NCBI RefSeq assembly: GCF_003428695.1
Contig: NZ_QURH01000008.1
Coordinates: 1-43,140, forward strand
DNA from: Actinomadura logoneensis
Lineage (GTDB): Bacteria > Actinomycetota > Actinomycetes > Streptosporangiales > Streptosporangiaceae
DNA: 43,140 nt
Reading direction: 5' to 3'
The stretch's first letter is position 1, and every line of letters begins with the position of its first letter. Positions 1 to 7,538 of the stretch are shown in pieces. A model generated the notes under the pieces. The model was not told the DNA's origin and did no database searches. It saw only the letters and a list, made by a program, of their open reading frames with translations. A program made the translations under genes and the position numbers.

Positions 1-594
1 GCCGGGCAGGCGGCGGGCGACGGCGCGCAGCCGCCGGTCCACGGCCCGCGCCGCGCGGGGCGAGCGCAGCGCGAGCACGAGGACGGTGAGGATGCCGAGG
101 ATGACGGCGGCGGCGAGCAGCGCCATCGCGGCCGTCCGGCGGTCCGGCAGTTCGCCCGCGACCAGCAGCGCCACGATCCCGACGGCGGGCAGCAGCAGCC
201 GCGCCAGCACGTTCCACAGGCCCGTGACCAGCGCGGACACCGTGATCGAGGCGTTGCGGTGGCCCCAGCCGCGGGCCATCGCGAAGGTGACCGCGAGGCC
301 CGCCGCGCCGCCGAACGGCAGCAGGTTGCTGACCGCGCTGCCGACCGCGTTCATCAGGAGCGCCTGCCGGTGCGCGAGGCCCGGCAGGGACGCGGTGAAC
401 ACGTACGTGTACGCCCAGAGCCCCGCGAGCCAGAGCAGGGTGAGCCCGGCCAGTTCCCACAGGGCGAGCCGGCCGAGCTGGCGGCCGATCTCCGTCCAGT
501 CCACGCCGACGAGGTAGGGCAGCGCGGCCAGCAGCCCCACCGCCCCCGCCAGCGACAGCACCGACAGGACGACCCGCGCGGGCCGACTCAACAC
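1..594 (-). CDS. flippase-like integral membrane protein (lysylphosphatidylglycerol synthase TM / UPF0104-AglD type), partial
   Basis: The 198 codons seen translate to a very hydrophobic protein with several membrane helices. A segment reading AVGSAVSNLLPFGGAAGLAV resembles the conserved N-P-rich loop of the lysylphosphatidylglycerol synthase TM family, whose members flip or handle lipid-linked substrates. The start is placed at a GTG at 594 (then TTG AGT CGG), overlapping the stop of the upstream deacetylase gene by 7 bp, so the two are probably translationally coupled. The C-terminus lies beyond the left edge. The neighbouring LmbE-type deacetylase and GT4 glycosyltransferase suggest a role in making or exporting a glycolipid or glycan; that is inference. 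The family call is fairly secure, the substrate unknown. Confidence 0.75.
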   Translation of the reverse strand, partial: MLSRPARVVLSVLSLAGAVGLLAALPYLVGVDWTEIGRQLGRLALWELAGLTLLWLAGLWAYTYVFTASLPGLAHRQALLMNAVGSAVSNLLPFGGAAGLAVTFAMARGWGHRNASITVSALVTGLWNVLARLLLPAVGIVALLVAGELPDRRTAAMALLAAAVILGILTVLVLALRSPRAARAVDRRLRAVARRLPG

Positions 595-1673
595 TCCGCC
601 GTGAGCGCGGAACCGTCGGCGGCGGACGCGGATCCGGAGACCGGACCGGATGCGGAACCGGCGGCCGGGCCGGGCGTGGCGGCGGCCGAGCCCGGTATGG
701 CCTCGGCGGACGGGCCGGGTGTGGCGGTGGCGGCCGAGCCCGGCGTGGCTTCGGTGGCCGGACCGGGCACGGAGCCCGACAGGGCGACGGGGCGGGCCGA
801 GGGCGCGGGCCAGGCGTCGAGGGGATGGCCGAGACGGGTCCCGGGCGGCAGGTCGCGCCGGACGAACCACTCGGTGCCGAACGCGCGGCGGAAAACCGGC
901 CAGGGCAGCCGCAGCAGCGCCGCGAGCGTCCGCACGGAGTCGCCGCCGGTCGCCTGGGACGCGTGCGCCGCCATCGCGGTCCGCTTCGCGGCGGCGAACC
1001 GGCGCACCCGGACCCGGTGGGTGATCTCGGCGGCGGACGCGTAGGCGCGCTCGAACGACGCGACGTCCAGCGAACGCGGCAGCAGCCGCAGCGCCGCCAG
1101 CGGGCGCAGGACGCGCAGCAGCAGGTCCCTGTCGACGGTCGCCTCGAGGACGACGGGTGTTCCGGCCAACGTCGCGGCCTCCCTACCGACCCGGTGCACC
1201 TGGACATGGTCGGGGTGTCCGTACCCGCCCGCCGGGTCGTAGACGACCAGCAGGTCGGCGGCCTCCTGGCGGAGCACCCCGGCCAACTCGGCGGCGGCCT
1301 CCGGCACCGGCGCGCGGGCGAACCCGCCCGGCGCGCTGCCGTCCAGCCCCGAGTCCTCGTACCCAAGCAGAACGACCCGCTCGCAGCCGAGCGCCCGCGC
1401 TGAGGCGTGCAGTTCGGCCGTCCGGATCTCGCCCAGCCGGGCCATCCGCGCCGTTCCGTCGTGAACGCCCTGCTCGGCGCGCGCCCCGGTGCCCTCCCGT
1501 GAGCCTCCGTCCGGAGCCTCGGCCGGTGGATCGGCGGTCAGGCCGCGCTCCCCGGACGTGGCGACGACAAGGACGACGCGGTGTCCCTCGGCCGCCAGGC
1601 GGGTCATGGTGCCCGCCGTGAGCAGCGCCTCGTCGTCCGGGTGGGCATGGAAGAAGACACAGGTTCGTCGCAC
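588..1673 (-). CDS. PIG-L/LmbE family zinc-dependent deacetylase with a repetitive C-terminal tail
   Basis: 361 residues. AHPDDE at residues 10-15 and a later GHPDH motif are the metal-binding signatures of the LmbE/PIG-L family (MshB, Mca, GlcNAc-PI de-N-acetylase), which hydrolyse N-acetyl groups on amino sugars. The last 65 or so residues are low-complexity Ala/Pro/Gly/Ser built from variants of ATPGSAA and PGPAAE; this tail is not part of the family fold and probably arose by minisatellite expansion. The GTG start at 1673 lies immediately before RRTCVFFHAHPDDE. The gene is divergent from the GT4 gene and overlaps the flippase-like gene downstream. Substrate unknown: a mycothiol-type or glycolipid GlcNAc substrate are both possible. 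Confidence 0.88.
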   Translation of the reverse strand: MRRTCVFFHAHPDDEALLTAGTMTRLAAEGHRVVLVVATSGERGLTADPPAEAPDGGSREGTGARAEQGVHDGTARMARLGEIRTAELHASARALGCERVVLLGYEDSGLDGSAPGGFARAPVPEAAAELAGVLRQEAADLLVVYDPAGGYGHPDHVQVHRVGREAATLAGTPVVLEATVDRDLLLRVLRPLAALRLLPRSLDVASFERAYASAAEITHRVRVRRFAAAKRTAMAAHASQATGGDSVRTLAALLRLPWPVFRRAFGTEWFVRRDLPPGTRLGHPLDAWPAPSARPVALSGSVPGPATEATPGSAATATPGPSAEAIPGSAAATPGPAAGSASGPVSGSASAADGSALTAEC

Positions 1674-1785
1674 GGCTATCTAGATTCCCGGCGTGCGTGA
1701 AGCGCGCCCCTGCTCCGGGTCAAGGCTCCCCCATGCGCCCGCGCGGTTGAAGGGTCGCCGCAGGTGTCCCCCGCACGGTCGTGGG

Positions 1786-3201
1786 GTGCGGATTCTCCAT
1801 GTCAGCGACTGTTTCGCGCCCCGGCTCGGCGGCATCGAGGTGCAGGTGGACGAGCTCGCGCGGGCCCAGCTCGCGGCGGGCCACGACGTCACCGTCGTCA
1901 CCGCCACCCCCGGCGCCCCCTCCGACCCGTCCACGCCGGGCTCCGCGCCGGGCTCCGCGCCCCCGCCAGGGACGGCGGCATCGAGCGGAGCGGCGGCTTC
2001 CCCCGGCATCGCGGCATCGCCGGGGACGGCCGCTTCCCCTGGCACCGCGACGCCGCCCGGCTTCGCGACGCCGCCCGGCTTCACGACTCCGGCCGACCTC
2101 GCGGGTTCGCCCGGCACCACGGGTTCGCCCGGCACCACGGGTTCGCCTGGAACCGCGGCCTCGTCTGGGACGGCGCTGGGCGGGGAGACCGGGGAGCCGC
2201 CGTTCCCGGTGGTCCGGCTGGTCGCGCCGCTGCCCTGGGAGCTGCCGGTCGGCCGGTCGCTGGCCCCGCTGCTGGAGGAGCTGAAGCCGGACGTCGTCCA
2301 CGTGCACGCCGGGGCCGTCTCGCCGTTCGCGTGGCGCGCCGTCCACAGCCTGGGGATGGCGGGGTCGCCCGTCGTGCTGACCGTCCACAGCATGTGGGGC
2401 CCGGTGAGCCGCGCGGTGTACCGGGCTCTCGTCCCCGGCTGGGCGCGCCGGCACGGCGGCGGGCTGGTCGTGACGACGGTGAGCGAGGCGGCGGCGCGCC
2501 CGATCCGCGCGGTGGTGGCCGGCCGGTTCCCCGTCCGCGTCGTGTCGAACGGCATCGACCTGTCGTCGTGGAGCGCCGAGGCCGCCACCCCGTCCACCTG
2601 CGACGACGCGGCGATCCCCGGCCTGGAGCCGATCGCGGCGGACGGGACGCCGCACGTGGTCGCGGTCGGACGCCTCGCGCCGCGCAAGGAGCCGGTGAAC
2701 CTGCTGCGCGTGCTCCGCGAGGCCGCCGCGTCGGCGCCGCTGCGCGCGACGGTCGTCGGGGACGGCCCGGCCCGCCGCCGGATGGAGCGCTACCTGCGGC
2801 GGCACGGGATGACCGGCTGGGTGCGGCTCACCGGGCGGCTCGACCGGTCCCGGGTGCGGACGGTGCTGGCGGGCGCGGACGTGTTCCTCGCCCCGGCGTC
2901 CCGCGAGTCGTTCGGGCTCGCGGCGCTGGAGGCGCGGCTCGCGGGGGTTCCGGTGGTGGGACGGGCGGGCGGCGGCGTCGCCGACTTCGTCACCTCGGGC
3001 CGCGAGGGGCTGCTCGGCACGACGCCGCGCGAGCTGGCGGCGGCGCTGGCGCGGCTCGCGTCCGACCCCGACCTGCGGGGCCGGATCGCGGCGCACAACC
3101 GGGCCACCTCGCCCGTCCGGTGCTCGTGGCCCGCCGTCCTCGCGGCGTTCGACTCCTGCTACGAGGCGGCGTCGGCGAAGACCGACCTCGCCCACTTGTA
3201 G
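1786..3201 (+). CDS. GT4-family glycosyltransferase with a repetitive insertion
   Basis: 471 residues from a GTG start at 1786 (VRILHVSDCFAPRLGGIE), chosen because the GT-B N-terminal motif begins there; an open frame extends upstream to 1693 but does not look like family sequence. Seen: SNGIDLSSW, AVGRLAPRKEP (donor site) and RESFGLAALE, the E-x7-E motif of retaining GT4 enzymes. Between the first beta strands and the PFPVVRLVAPLPWE region lies an insertion of roughly 90 residues rich in Pro, Gly, Ala, Ser and Thr, including perfect 18-bp DNA repeats. Such enzymes transfer a sugar from a nucleotide donor to a lipid or glycan acceptor at the inner face of the membrane. Its 3' end overlaps the convergent acyl-CoA synthetase gene by 43 bp. 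Confidence 0.88.
   Translation: MRILHVSDCFAPRLGGIEVQVDELARAQLAAGHDVTVVTATPGAPSDPSTPGSAPGSAPPPGTAASSGAAASPGIAASPGTAASPGTATPPGFATPPGFTTPADLAGSPGTTGSPGTTGSPGTAASSGTALGGETGEPPFPVVRLVAPLPWELPVGRSLAPLLEELKPDVVHVHAGAVSPFAWRAVHSLGMAGSPVVLTVHSMWGPVSRAVYRALVPGWARRHGGGLVVTTVSEAAARPIRAVVAGRFPVRVVSNGIDLSSWSAEAATPSTCDDAAIPGLEPIAADGTPHVVAVGRLAPRKEPVNLLRVLREAAASAPLRATVVGDGPARRRMERYLRRHGMTGWVRLTGRLDRSRVRTVLAGADVFLAPASRESFGLAALEARLAGVPVVGRAGGGVADFVTSGREGLLGTTPRELAAALARLASDPDLRGRIAAHNRATSPVRCSWPAVLAAFDSCYEAASAKTDLAHL
2047..2156 (+). repeat. in-frame 18-bp coding minisatellite in the GT4 gene
   Basis: Two perfect copies of an 18-bp unit (GCGACGCCGCCCGGCTTC) lie at 2047-2064 and 2065-2082. Two perfect copies of another (GGGTTCGCCCGGCACCAC) lie at 2103-2120 and 2121-2138, with a degenerate third at 2139-2156. 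The units encode ATPPGF and GSPGTT hexapeptides, and 18 bp keeps the frame. Surrounding sequence from about 1910 is made of looser relatives of the same Pro/Gly/Ala motifs. Confidence 0.9.
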
Positions 3202-4745
3202 TCGGACTTGCCGACGGCCGTCCGCTGCACCTCGGGGACGATCCGGACCTCGCGCGGCAGCTTGTACCCGGCGAGCCGGTCGCGGCAGTGCCCGACGAGG
3301 TCCTCCAGCGTCGGGGACGTGCCCGGGCGCGGCGCGACGACGGCCGCGACGCGCTGCCCGAACCGCTCGTCGGGCAGGCCGACCACGACGACGTCGTAGA
3401 CGTCCGGGTGGTCCTTGAGGGCGACCTCGACCTCCTCGGGGTACACCTTCTCGCCCCCGGTGTTGATCATCAGCGAGCCGCGGCCGAGCAGCACGATCGT
3501 GCCGTCCTCCTCCAGCTCGGCGAAGTCGCCGGGCACCGACCAGCGCACCCCGTCGGCGTCGGTGAAGAAGGTGGACGCGGTCTTCTGCGGGTCGTTGTAG
3601 TACCCGAGCGGGATGTGCCCGGACCGCGCGAGCCTGCCGATCTGGCCGGGCCCGACGGGCTTCAGGTCGTCGTCCAGCACGGTGATCCCCGGCTTCATCA
3701 TGAACCGGGCGGTGCCCTCCTTGCCGCCCACCGACGGCCCGCACGCACCGGTCTCGGACGCGCCGTAGTTGTCGAGGAAGACGACGTTCGGCAGGTGCCG
3801 CTTCAGCTCGTCCTTGGCGCCCTCGGTGAGCGGCGCGCCCCCGGACGCGATCGCGAACAGCGACGAGGTGTCGTGGTCGCCGGACGCCAGCTCCTTGGCG
3901 ACCGGGCGGGCCATCACGTCCCCGACGATCATCATCACGTTCGCCTGCTCCTCGGCGAGCAGCCGCAGCGCCTTGGCCGGGTCGAACGCGTGGTCGGTGT
4001 AGAGGACGACCTTCGCCCCGCTGAACAGGCCCATGAACGCCACCCACTGGCCCGCGCCGTGCATGACGGGCGCGCAGTCGAGCACCGCCATCGGCGGCTG
4101 CTCGGCGTTCGCGGCGAGCGCCTCGGGGCTGGTCACCGGGTCGCCGAGGACGTTGCCGCCGCCCAGGGCGCCGAAGAAGATGTCCTCGCTGCGCCACTCG
4201 ACGCCCTTGGGGTAGCCGGTCGTCCCGCCGGTGTACATGATGTAGCGGTCGTCGCTGGACCGCTCGGGGAAGTCGTCGTCGCCGGAGACCTCGCCGAGCG
4301 CCTTCTCGTACTCGACCGCGCCGGGGATCTCGGCGTCCGAGCCGTCCTCCAGGACGACCAGGTGCCGCAGCCGGGGCAGGTCGCCGCGGATGTCGCGGAC
4401 CTTGGCCAGCAGCGACCGCTCGCCGACCAGCGCGACCGCGTCGGAGTCCGACAGCACGTGGTGCAGCTCGGCGGCGACGTACCGGTAGTTCACCGGGATC
4501 GGGACGGCGCGGATCTTGAAGGCGCCGAGCATCGTCTCGATCCACTCGGCCCGGTTGTAGGCGAGGATCGCCACGTGCTCGCCCGGCCGCACCCCGGCGG
4601 CGTCCAGGTGGTGCCCGACCCGGCTCGCCCGCTCGTTCAGCTCCCCGTAGGTCCGGCGCTGGTCGCCCGCCACGAGCGCCGGTCTGTCCGGGCCCGCCTC
4701 GGCCAGGATTTCCAGGAGATCCGCCAGGTTGTAGCTCCGCGCCAT
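3159..4745 (-). CDS. FadD-type acyl-CoA synthetase (FadD19-like AMP-forming ligase)
   Basis: 528 residues from ATG 4745 (MARSYNLADLLEI), preceded by a GAGGA sequence. The open frame extends 28 codons further upstream, but the colinear paralog at 7539-9134 begins at the same residue. Seen: P-loop-like YTGGTTGYPKGV (about residues 171-182), YGASETG, GRGSLMINTGGEKVYPEEVE, and a C-terminal GKSDYKWA with the adenylation lysine. The sequence resembles mycobacterial FadD19, which activates steroid side-chain carboxylates, as recalled from family sequences. It would make an acyl-CoA from a carboxylic acid, ATP and CoA. The 3' end overlaps the GT4 gene by 43 bp (convergent). Substrate not determinable here. 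Confidence 0.9.
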   Translation of the reverse strand: MARSYNLADLLEILAEAGPDRPALVAGDQRRTYGELNERASRVGHHLDAAGVRPGEHVAILAYNRAEWIETMLGAFKIRAVPIPVNYRYVAAELHHVLSDSDAVALVGERSLLAKVRDIRGDLPRLRHLVVLEDGSDAEIPGAVEYEKALGEVSGDDDFPERSSDDRYIMYTGGTTGYPKGVEWRSEDIFFGALGGGNVLGDPVTSPEALAANAEQPPMAVLDCAPVMHGAGQWVAFMGLFSGAKVVLYTDHAFDPAKALRLLAEEQANVMMIVGDVMARPVAKELASGDHDTSSLFAIASGGAPLTEGAKDELKRHLPNVVFLDNYGASETGACGPSVGGKEGTARFMMKPGITVLDDDLKPVGPGQIGRLARSGHIPLGYYNDPQKTASTFFTDADGVRWSVPGDFAELEEDGTIVLLGRGSLMINTGGEKVYPEEVEVALKDHPDVYDVVVVGLPDERFGQRVAAVVAPRPGTSPTLEDLVGHCRDRLAGYKLPREVRIVPEVQRTAVGKSDYKWARSVFADAAS

Positions 4746-5055
4746 GGCCACACGTCCTCGGGGTGGGGGTGTACCGGGTGCCCCCGATGATTGCCCGCGA
4801 TCCGGCGTCCGCTCAATAGCTGTGGACACCCCGTCTAATGAGATGGGTCACAAAAGGAACTCCTGTCACCTCTTACCCCGACCTCTGCCGAGAGCGGTGA
4901 ATTCGCAGGTCAACGGCCGGTTCTCCGGTAGGTGCGCGGCCGGGCCGGCGGAGGCCGTGAGGCCCTGGCCCGCAAGGGATCCGCGTTCTTACACCGCTCT
5001 TATCTGGGAAGGGGCATGCTGAGCCGTAACGATTACGTATCAGACGGGGGTAGCG
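4746..5055. promoter_or_regulatory. divergent intergenic region between the acyl-CoA synthetase and sigE
   Basis: 310 bp with no credible gene. It must carry the promoters of both divergent genes. It is less GC-rich than the flanking genes around 4835-4885. GGAACT at 4856 resembles an ECF-type -35 element, and CGTAA-CGA-TTACG at 5025-5037 is a small perfect palindrome just upstream of the sigE start. Neither is strong enough for a firm promoter call, though a sigma-E-type gene is often autoregulated. Confidence 0.4.
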
Positions 5056-5649
5056 GTGAGCGCAGGCGCAATGGCGTGGACGCCTCCGACATGGGAGGAG
5101 ATCGTCGACCAGCACTCCACGCGGGTGTTCCGGTTGGCGTACCGGCTGACGGGGAACCGGCACGACGCCGAGGACCTCACCCAGGATGTGTTCGTCCGGG
5201 TGTTCCGGTCCCTGTCGTCCTACACGCCGGGGACGTTCGAGGGCTGGCTCCACCGCATCACCACGAACCTGTTCCTCGACCGCGCGCGCCGCAAGCAGCG
5301 CATCCGCTTCGACGCCCTCGCCGAGGACGCCGACGAGCGCCTCGAGGGCCGCGAGCCGTCGCCCGCGCAGACCTACGACGACCGCCACCTGGACGCCGAC
5401 ATCCAGGCCGCGCTCGACTCGCTCGCGCCCGAGTACCGCGCGGCCGTGGTGCTCTGCGACATCGAGGGCCTCACCTACGAGGAGATCGCGGCCTCGCTCG
5501 GCGTGAAGCTCGGCACCGTCCGCAGCCGCATCCACCGGGGCCGCGCGCAACTGCGCGTCGCGCTGGAGCACCGCCGCCCGGCCGCCGCCGCTCCGGCCGC
5601 CGCCAACGCGACCGCGCCGTCCCGGGAGTGCCTGACCACCGCGCCATAA
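5056..5649 (+). CDS. sigE: ECF RNA polymerase sigma factor, SigE type
   Basis: 197 residues from GTG 5056, preceded by a GGGGG stretch. Region 2 reads [20 protein letters not shown] and continues to [20 protein letters not shown]; region 4 contains [20 protein letters not shown]. The whole protein is close to mycobacterial SigE as recalled ([34 protein letters not shown]). SigE-type factors direct envelope-stress transcription. In the usual arrangement a zinc-binding anti-sigma gene (RseA) follows; here the next gene is convergent and unrelated, so the anti-sigma factor must be elsewhere or absent. The C-terminus carries a lone Cys (SRECLTTAP), as in mycobacterial SigE (GEC). Transcription probably ends at the hairpin 60 bp downstream. 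Confidence 0.92.
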   Translation: MSAGAMAWTPPTWEEIVDQHSTRVFRLAYRLTGNRHDAEDLTQDVFVRVFRSLSSYTPGTFEGWLHRITTNLFLDRARRKQRIRFDALAEDADERLEGREPSPAQTYDDRHLDADIQAALDSLAPEYRAAVVLCDIEGLTYEEIAASLGVKLGTVRSRIHRGRAQLRVALEHRRPAAAAPAAANATAPSRECLTTAP

Positions 5650-5708
5650 CCCCACCGGAACCGCGGAAGCGTGCCCTGCGCCGCTGCCGCCCTGGGTGCC
5701 CACCGAAC

Positions 5709-5743
5709 TTGAGCCGTGCGGAGCAGCGTCCCGCACGGCTCAA
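5709..5743. terminator. bidirectional hairpin terminator between sigE and the convergent gene
   Basis: A perfect 13-bp stem (TTGAGCCGTGCGG at 5709-5721 with its complement at 5731-5743) encloses a 9-nt loop. CCTTTCC follows on the plus strand. It lies in the 121-bp gap between two convergent genes and would serve both. Confidence 0.8.
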
Positions 5744-5770
5744 ACCTTTCCGCCGGACCTCGAAGCCTCG

Positions 5771-6637
5771 CTAGTCTTCGCCGGGCCCGTAGAGGTAGTG
5801 CTCTTCGAGCTTGAGTCCGAGGCGTTCGCCCTGGGCGACGACGGCCTGCGGGGTGCGTCCGGCGAGGCTGATGTAGTACTGCACGCGGTCCGGGACGAAG
5901 ACCAGCACGTCCGGGCCGCCGTAGACGATCGCGTCCTGCTGGAGTTCGGCCCACGGCTCGAAACCGAGTTCGGGCATCCGCTCCGCGATCCGGGCGACCA
6001 GGTCGTCCAGGTCGCCGTCGATGACGTCGTCGGCGTCGACCTCCACCGACCACCCGAGCCTGTGCGGCAGCCGCTGGACGGCCAGCTGGAGGAAGAATTC
6101 CGAGATCGACCGCGCCTGGAGCGCCCACTCGTCGTCGGACACGCTGACCAGGACACGCGGGTCGGGCTCGTGCGCCTCGGCCGCCAGGTAACCCCACTCG
6201 TTGCAGTACTGGTTCTCCGCCATGAACACGCAGACGCGCTGGTCGGCGTCCGGCGGGACCAGGCCGGAGCCGACCTGGAGCGAGCCGGCGGCGCCGTACC
6301 CGGACGGGTCGGGCCGCACGGTCGGCGGATAGACCGGATTGGTCTCGTAGTACTGGGCGTCATGCGTGAACGAGTTGAACGGCAACTCCCACCACTCGTC
6401 CAGCGCGGCGGGAATCGGAAGGGCGGGATCGACGCCCTCCAACCGGTCGTCCTCCGATCCGCCGTGGAGCGCGCGGACGTACGCCTTGTGCTCGTCCTCG
6501 GTCCAGCGATCCCACCGGGGCGCGCCGGGCTGCACCGCGTAGCCCCACTCCTCGTGGAACTCGCGCAGCACGTCCCAGCGATTCGGCGCGGCCTTCAACC
6601 GCTCCGCGAACATCCCGTAGTCAATGATCTCCGCCAC
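5771..6637 (-). CDS. uncharacterised soluble protein, possible SUKH/SMI1-KNR4-like
   Basis: 288 residues, acidic, no signal peptide or membrane helix, ATG at 6637 (MAEIIDYGMFAERLKA). Aromatic-rich stretches such as ALDEWWELPFNSF, then a C-terminal half with VLVFVPDRVQYYISLAGRTP, recall SMI1/KNR4 (SUKH) domain proteins, which in actinomycetes often act as immunity proteins to polymorphic toxins or sit alone as orphan immunity genes. No toxin gene is adjacent. The family call is tentative; the gene itself is supported by codon usage and a clean terminator downstream. Confidence 0.6.
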   Translation of the reverse strand: MAEIIDYGMFAERLKAAPNRWDVLREFHEEWGYAVQPGAPRWDRWTEDEHKAYVRALHGGSEDDRLEGVDPALPIPAALDEWWELPFNSFTHDAQYYETNPVYPPTVRPDPSGYGAAGSLQVGSGLVPPDADQRVCVFMAENQYCNEWGYLAAEAHEPDPRVLVSVSDDEWALQARSISEFFLQLAVQRLPHRLGWSVEVDADDVIDGDLDDLVARIAERMPELGFEPWAELQQDAIVYGGPDVLVFVPDRVQYYISLAGRTPQAVVAQGERLGLKLEEHYLYGPGED

Positions 6638-6688
6638 GGGGAGGAGCGTACGGGGACGGTCCGACAGACCGTCCCCGGAGTGCGGAGA

Positions 6689-7528
6689 TCAGGCGATCTC
6701 GGCCAGGCCGTCCTTGATCACGACATCGCCGGAGCTGGACGTCGTCTCGAAGACGTACGTCCCGGCGCCGCTGCCGTAGATGCGGGTCGTGACGTCCTGA
6801 CCGGGCAGGACGGGCTTGGAGAAGCGCACCGCGAGGCGCTTCAACCGGGTCGGGTCGCCGTCCGCCACCGACTCGATCACCGCGCGGGACGTGAACGCCA
6901 TCGTGCACAGGCCGTGCGCGATGATCCCCGGCAGGCCCGCGCTCTTGGCGAACTCCTCGTCCAGGTGGATCGGCATCGGGTCGCCGGACGCCTTCGAGTA
7001 GCGGAACGTCTGGTCGTCGTCCACGTGCTGGGTGACCTCGGCGACCGGCGCGGCGGACCGCAGCTCCTCGGGGAAGCGGTGCGCGGGGGCCTGCTCGCCG
7101 ACCGTCTCCCCCGCCTGGAAGCCGCGGAAGAACGACACCATCCACTGCTCGTTGACCAGGTCGCCGCCGTCGGTGCGGGTCTCCAGCCTCAGCGACACCG
7201 TGGTGCCCGAGCCCTTGGACGAGTACCCGGTGACCTTCGCGCGCGAGACCAGCTTCATGCCGGGCTCGATCGGCCGGTGGAACACCATGTCCTGCTCGCC
7301 GTGCACGACGAACGGGATCAGGCTGTCCGGGACGACCTTGAACAGCGGGTCGATCATGCCCTGGAACACCGGGACGATCGCGAACACCGGCGGCGCCAGC
7401 TCGCCGCTGACGTGGCGCGCGTTGCCGTCGTTGGTGGCGGCGGCGTACTCGACCGTCCGCTCGCGCTCGACGGCGAAGTCGAACGGAGCGCTCCACACGC
7501 CCAGGTTGTCCTTGTTCATCTCGGTCAT
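6689..7528 (-). CDS. MaoC-like double-hotdog enoyl-CoA hydratase/dehydratase
   Basis: 279 residues. The N-terminal hotdog (about 10-150) is followed by a C-terminal MaoC domain with YSKASGDPMPIHLDEEFA and then GLPGIIAHGLC. This matches the hydratase-2 motif with catalytic Asp and His, although the usual Asn of the motif is Met here. The enzyme would hydrate trans-2-enoyl-CoA to an (R)-3-hydroxyacyl-CoA, or the reverse; mycobacterial relatives such as Hsd4B work in sterol side-chain or fatty-acid beta-oxidation. The ATG at 7528 lies 10 bp after the stop of the upstream acyl-CoA synthetase with a GGAA ribosome site, so the two form an operon. Confidence 0.88.
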   Translation of the reverse strand: MTEMNKDNLGVWSAPFDFAVERERTVEYAAATNDGNARHVSGELAPPVFAIVPVFQGMIDPLFKVVPDSLIPFVVHGEQDMVFHRPIEPGMKLVSRAKVTGYSSKGSGTTVSLRLETRTDGGDLVNEQWMVSFFRGFQAGETVGEQAPAHRFPEELRSAAPVAEVTQHVDDDQTFRYSKASGDPMPIHLDEEFAKSAGLPGIIAHGLCTMAFTSRAVIESVADGDPTRLKRLAVRFSKPVLPGQDVTTRIYGSGAGTYVFETTSSSGDVVIKDGLAEIA

Positions 7529-7538
7529 TGGGGGTTCC

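Noticed and set aside
1720-4545. A long open frame on the minus strand across the GT4 and acyl-CoA synthetase genes
   Set aside because: Composition is Arg/Ala/Gly-rich without domains, and it is antisense to or out of frame with two clearly recognised genes. In DNA this GC-rich such shadows are expected.
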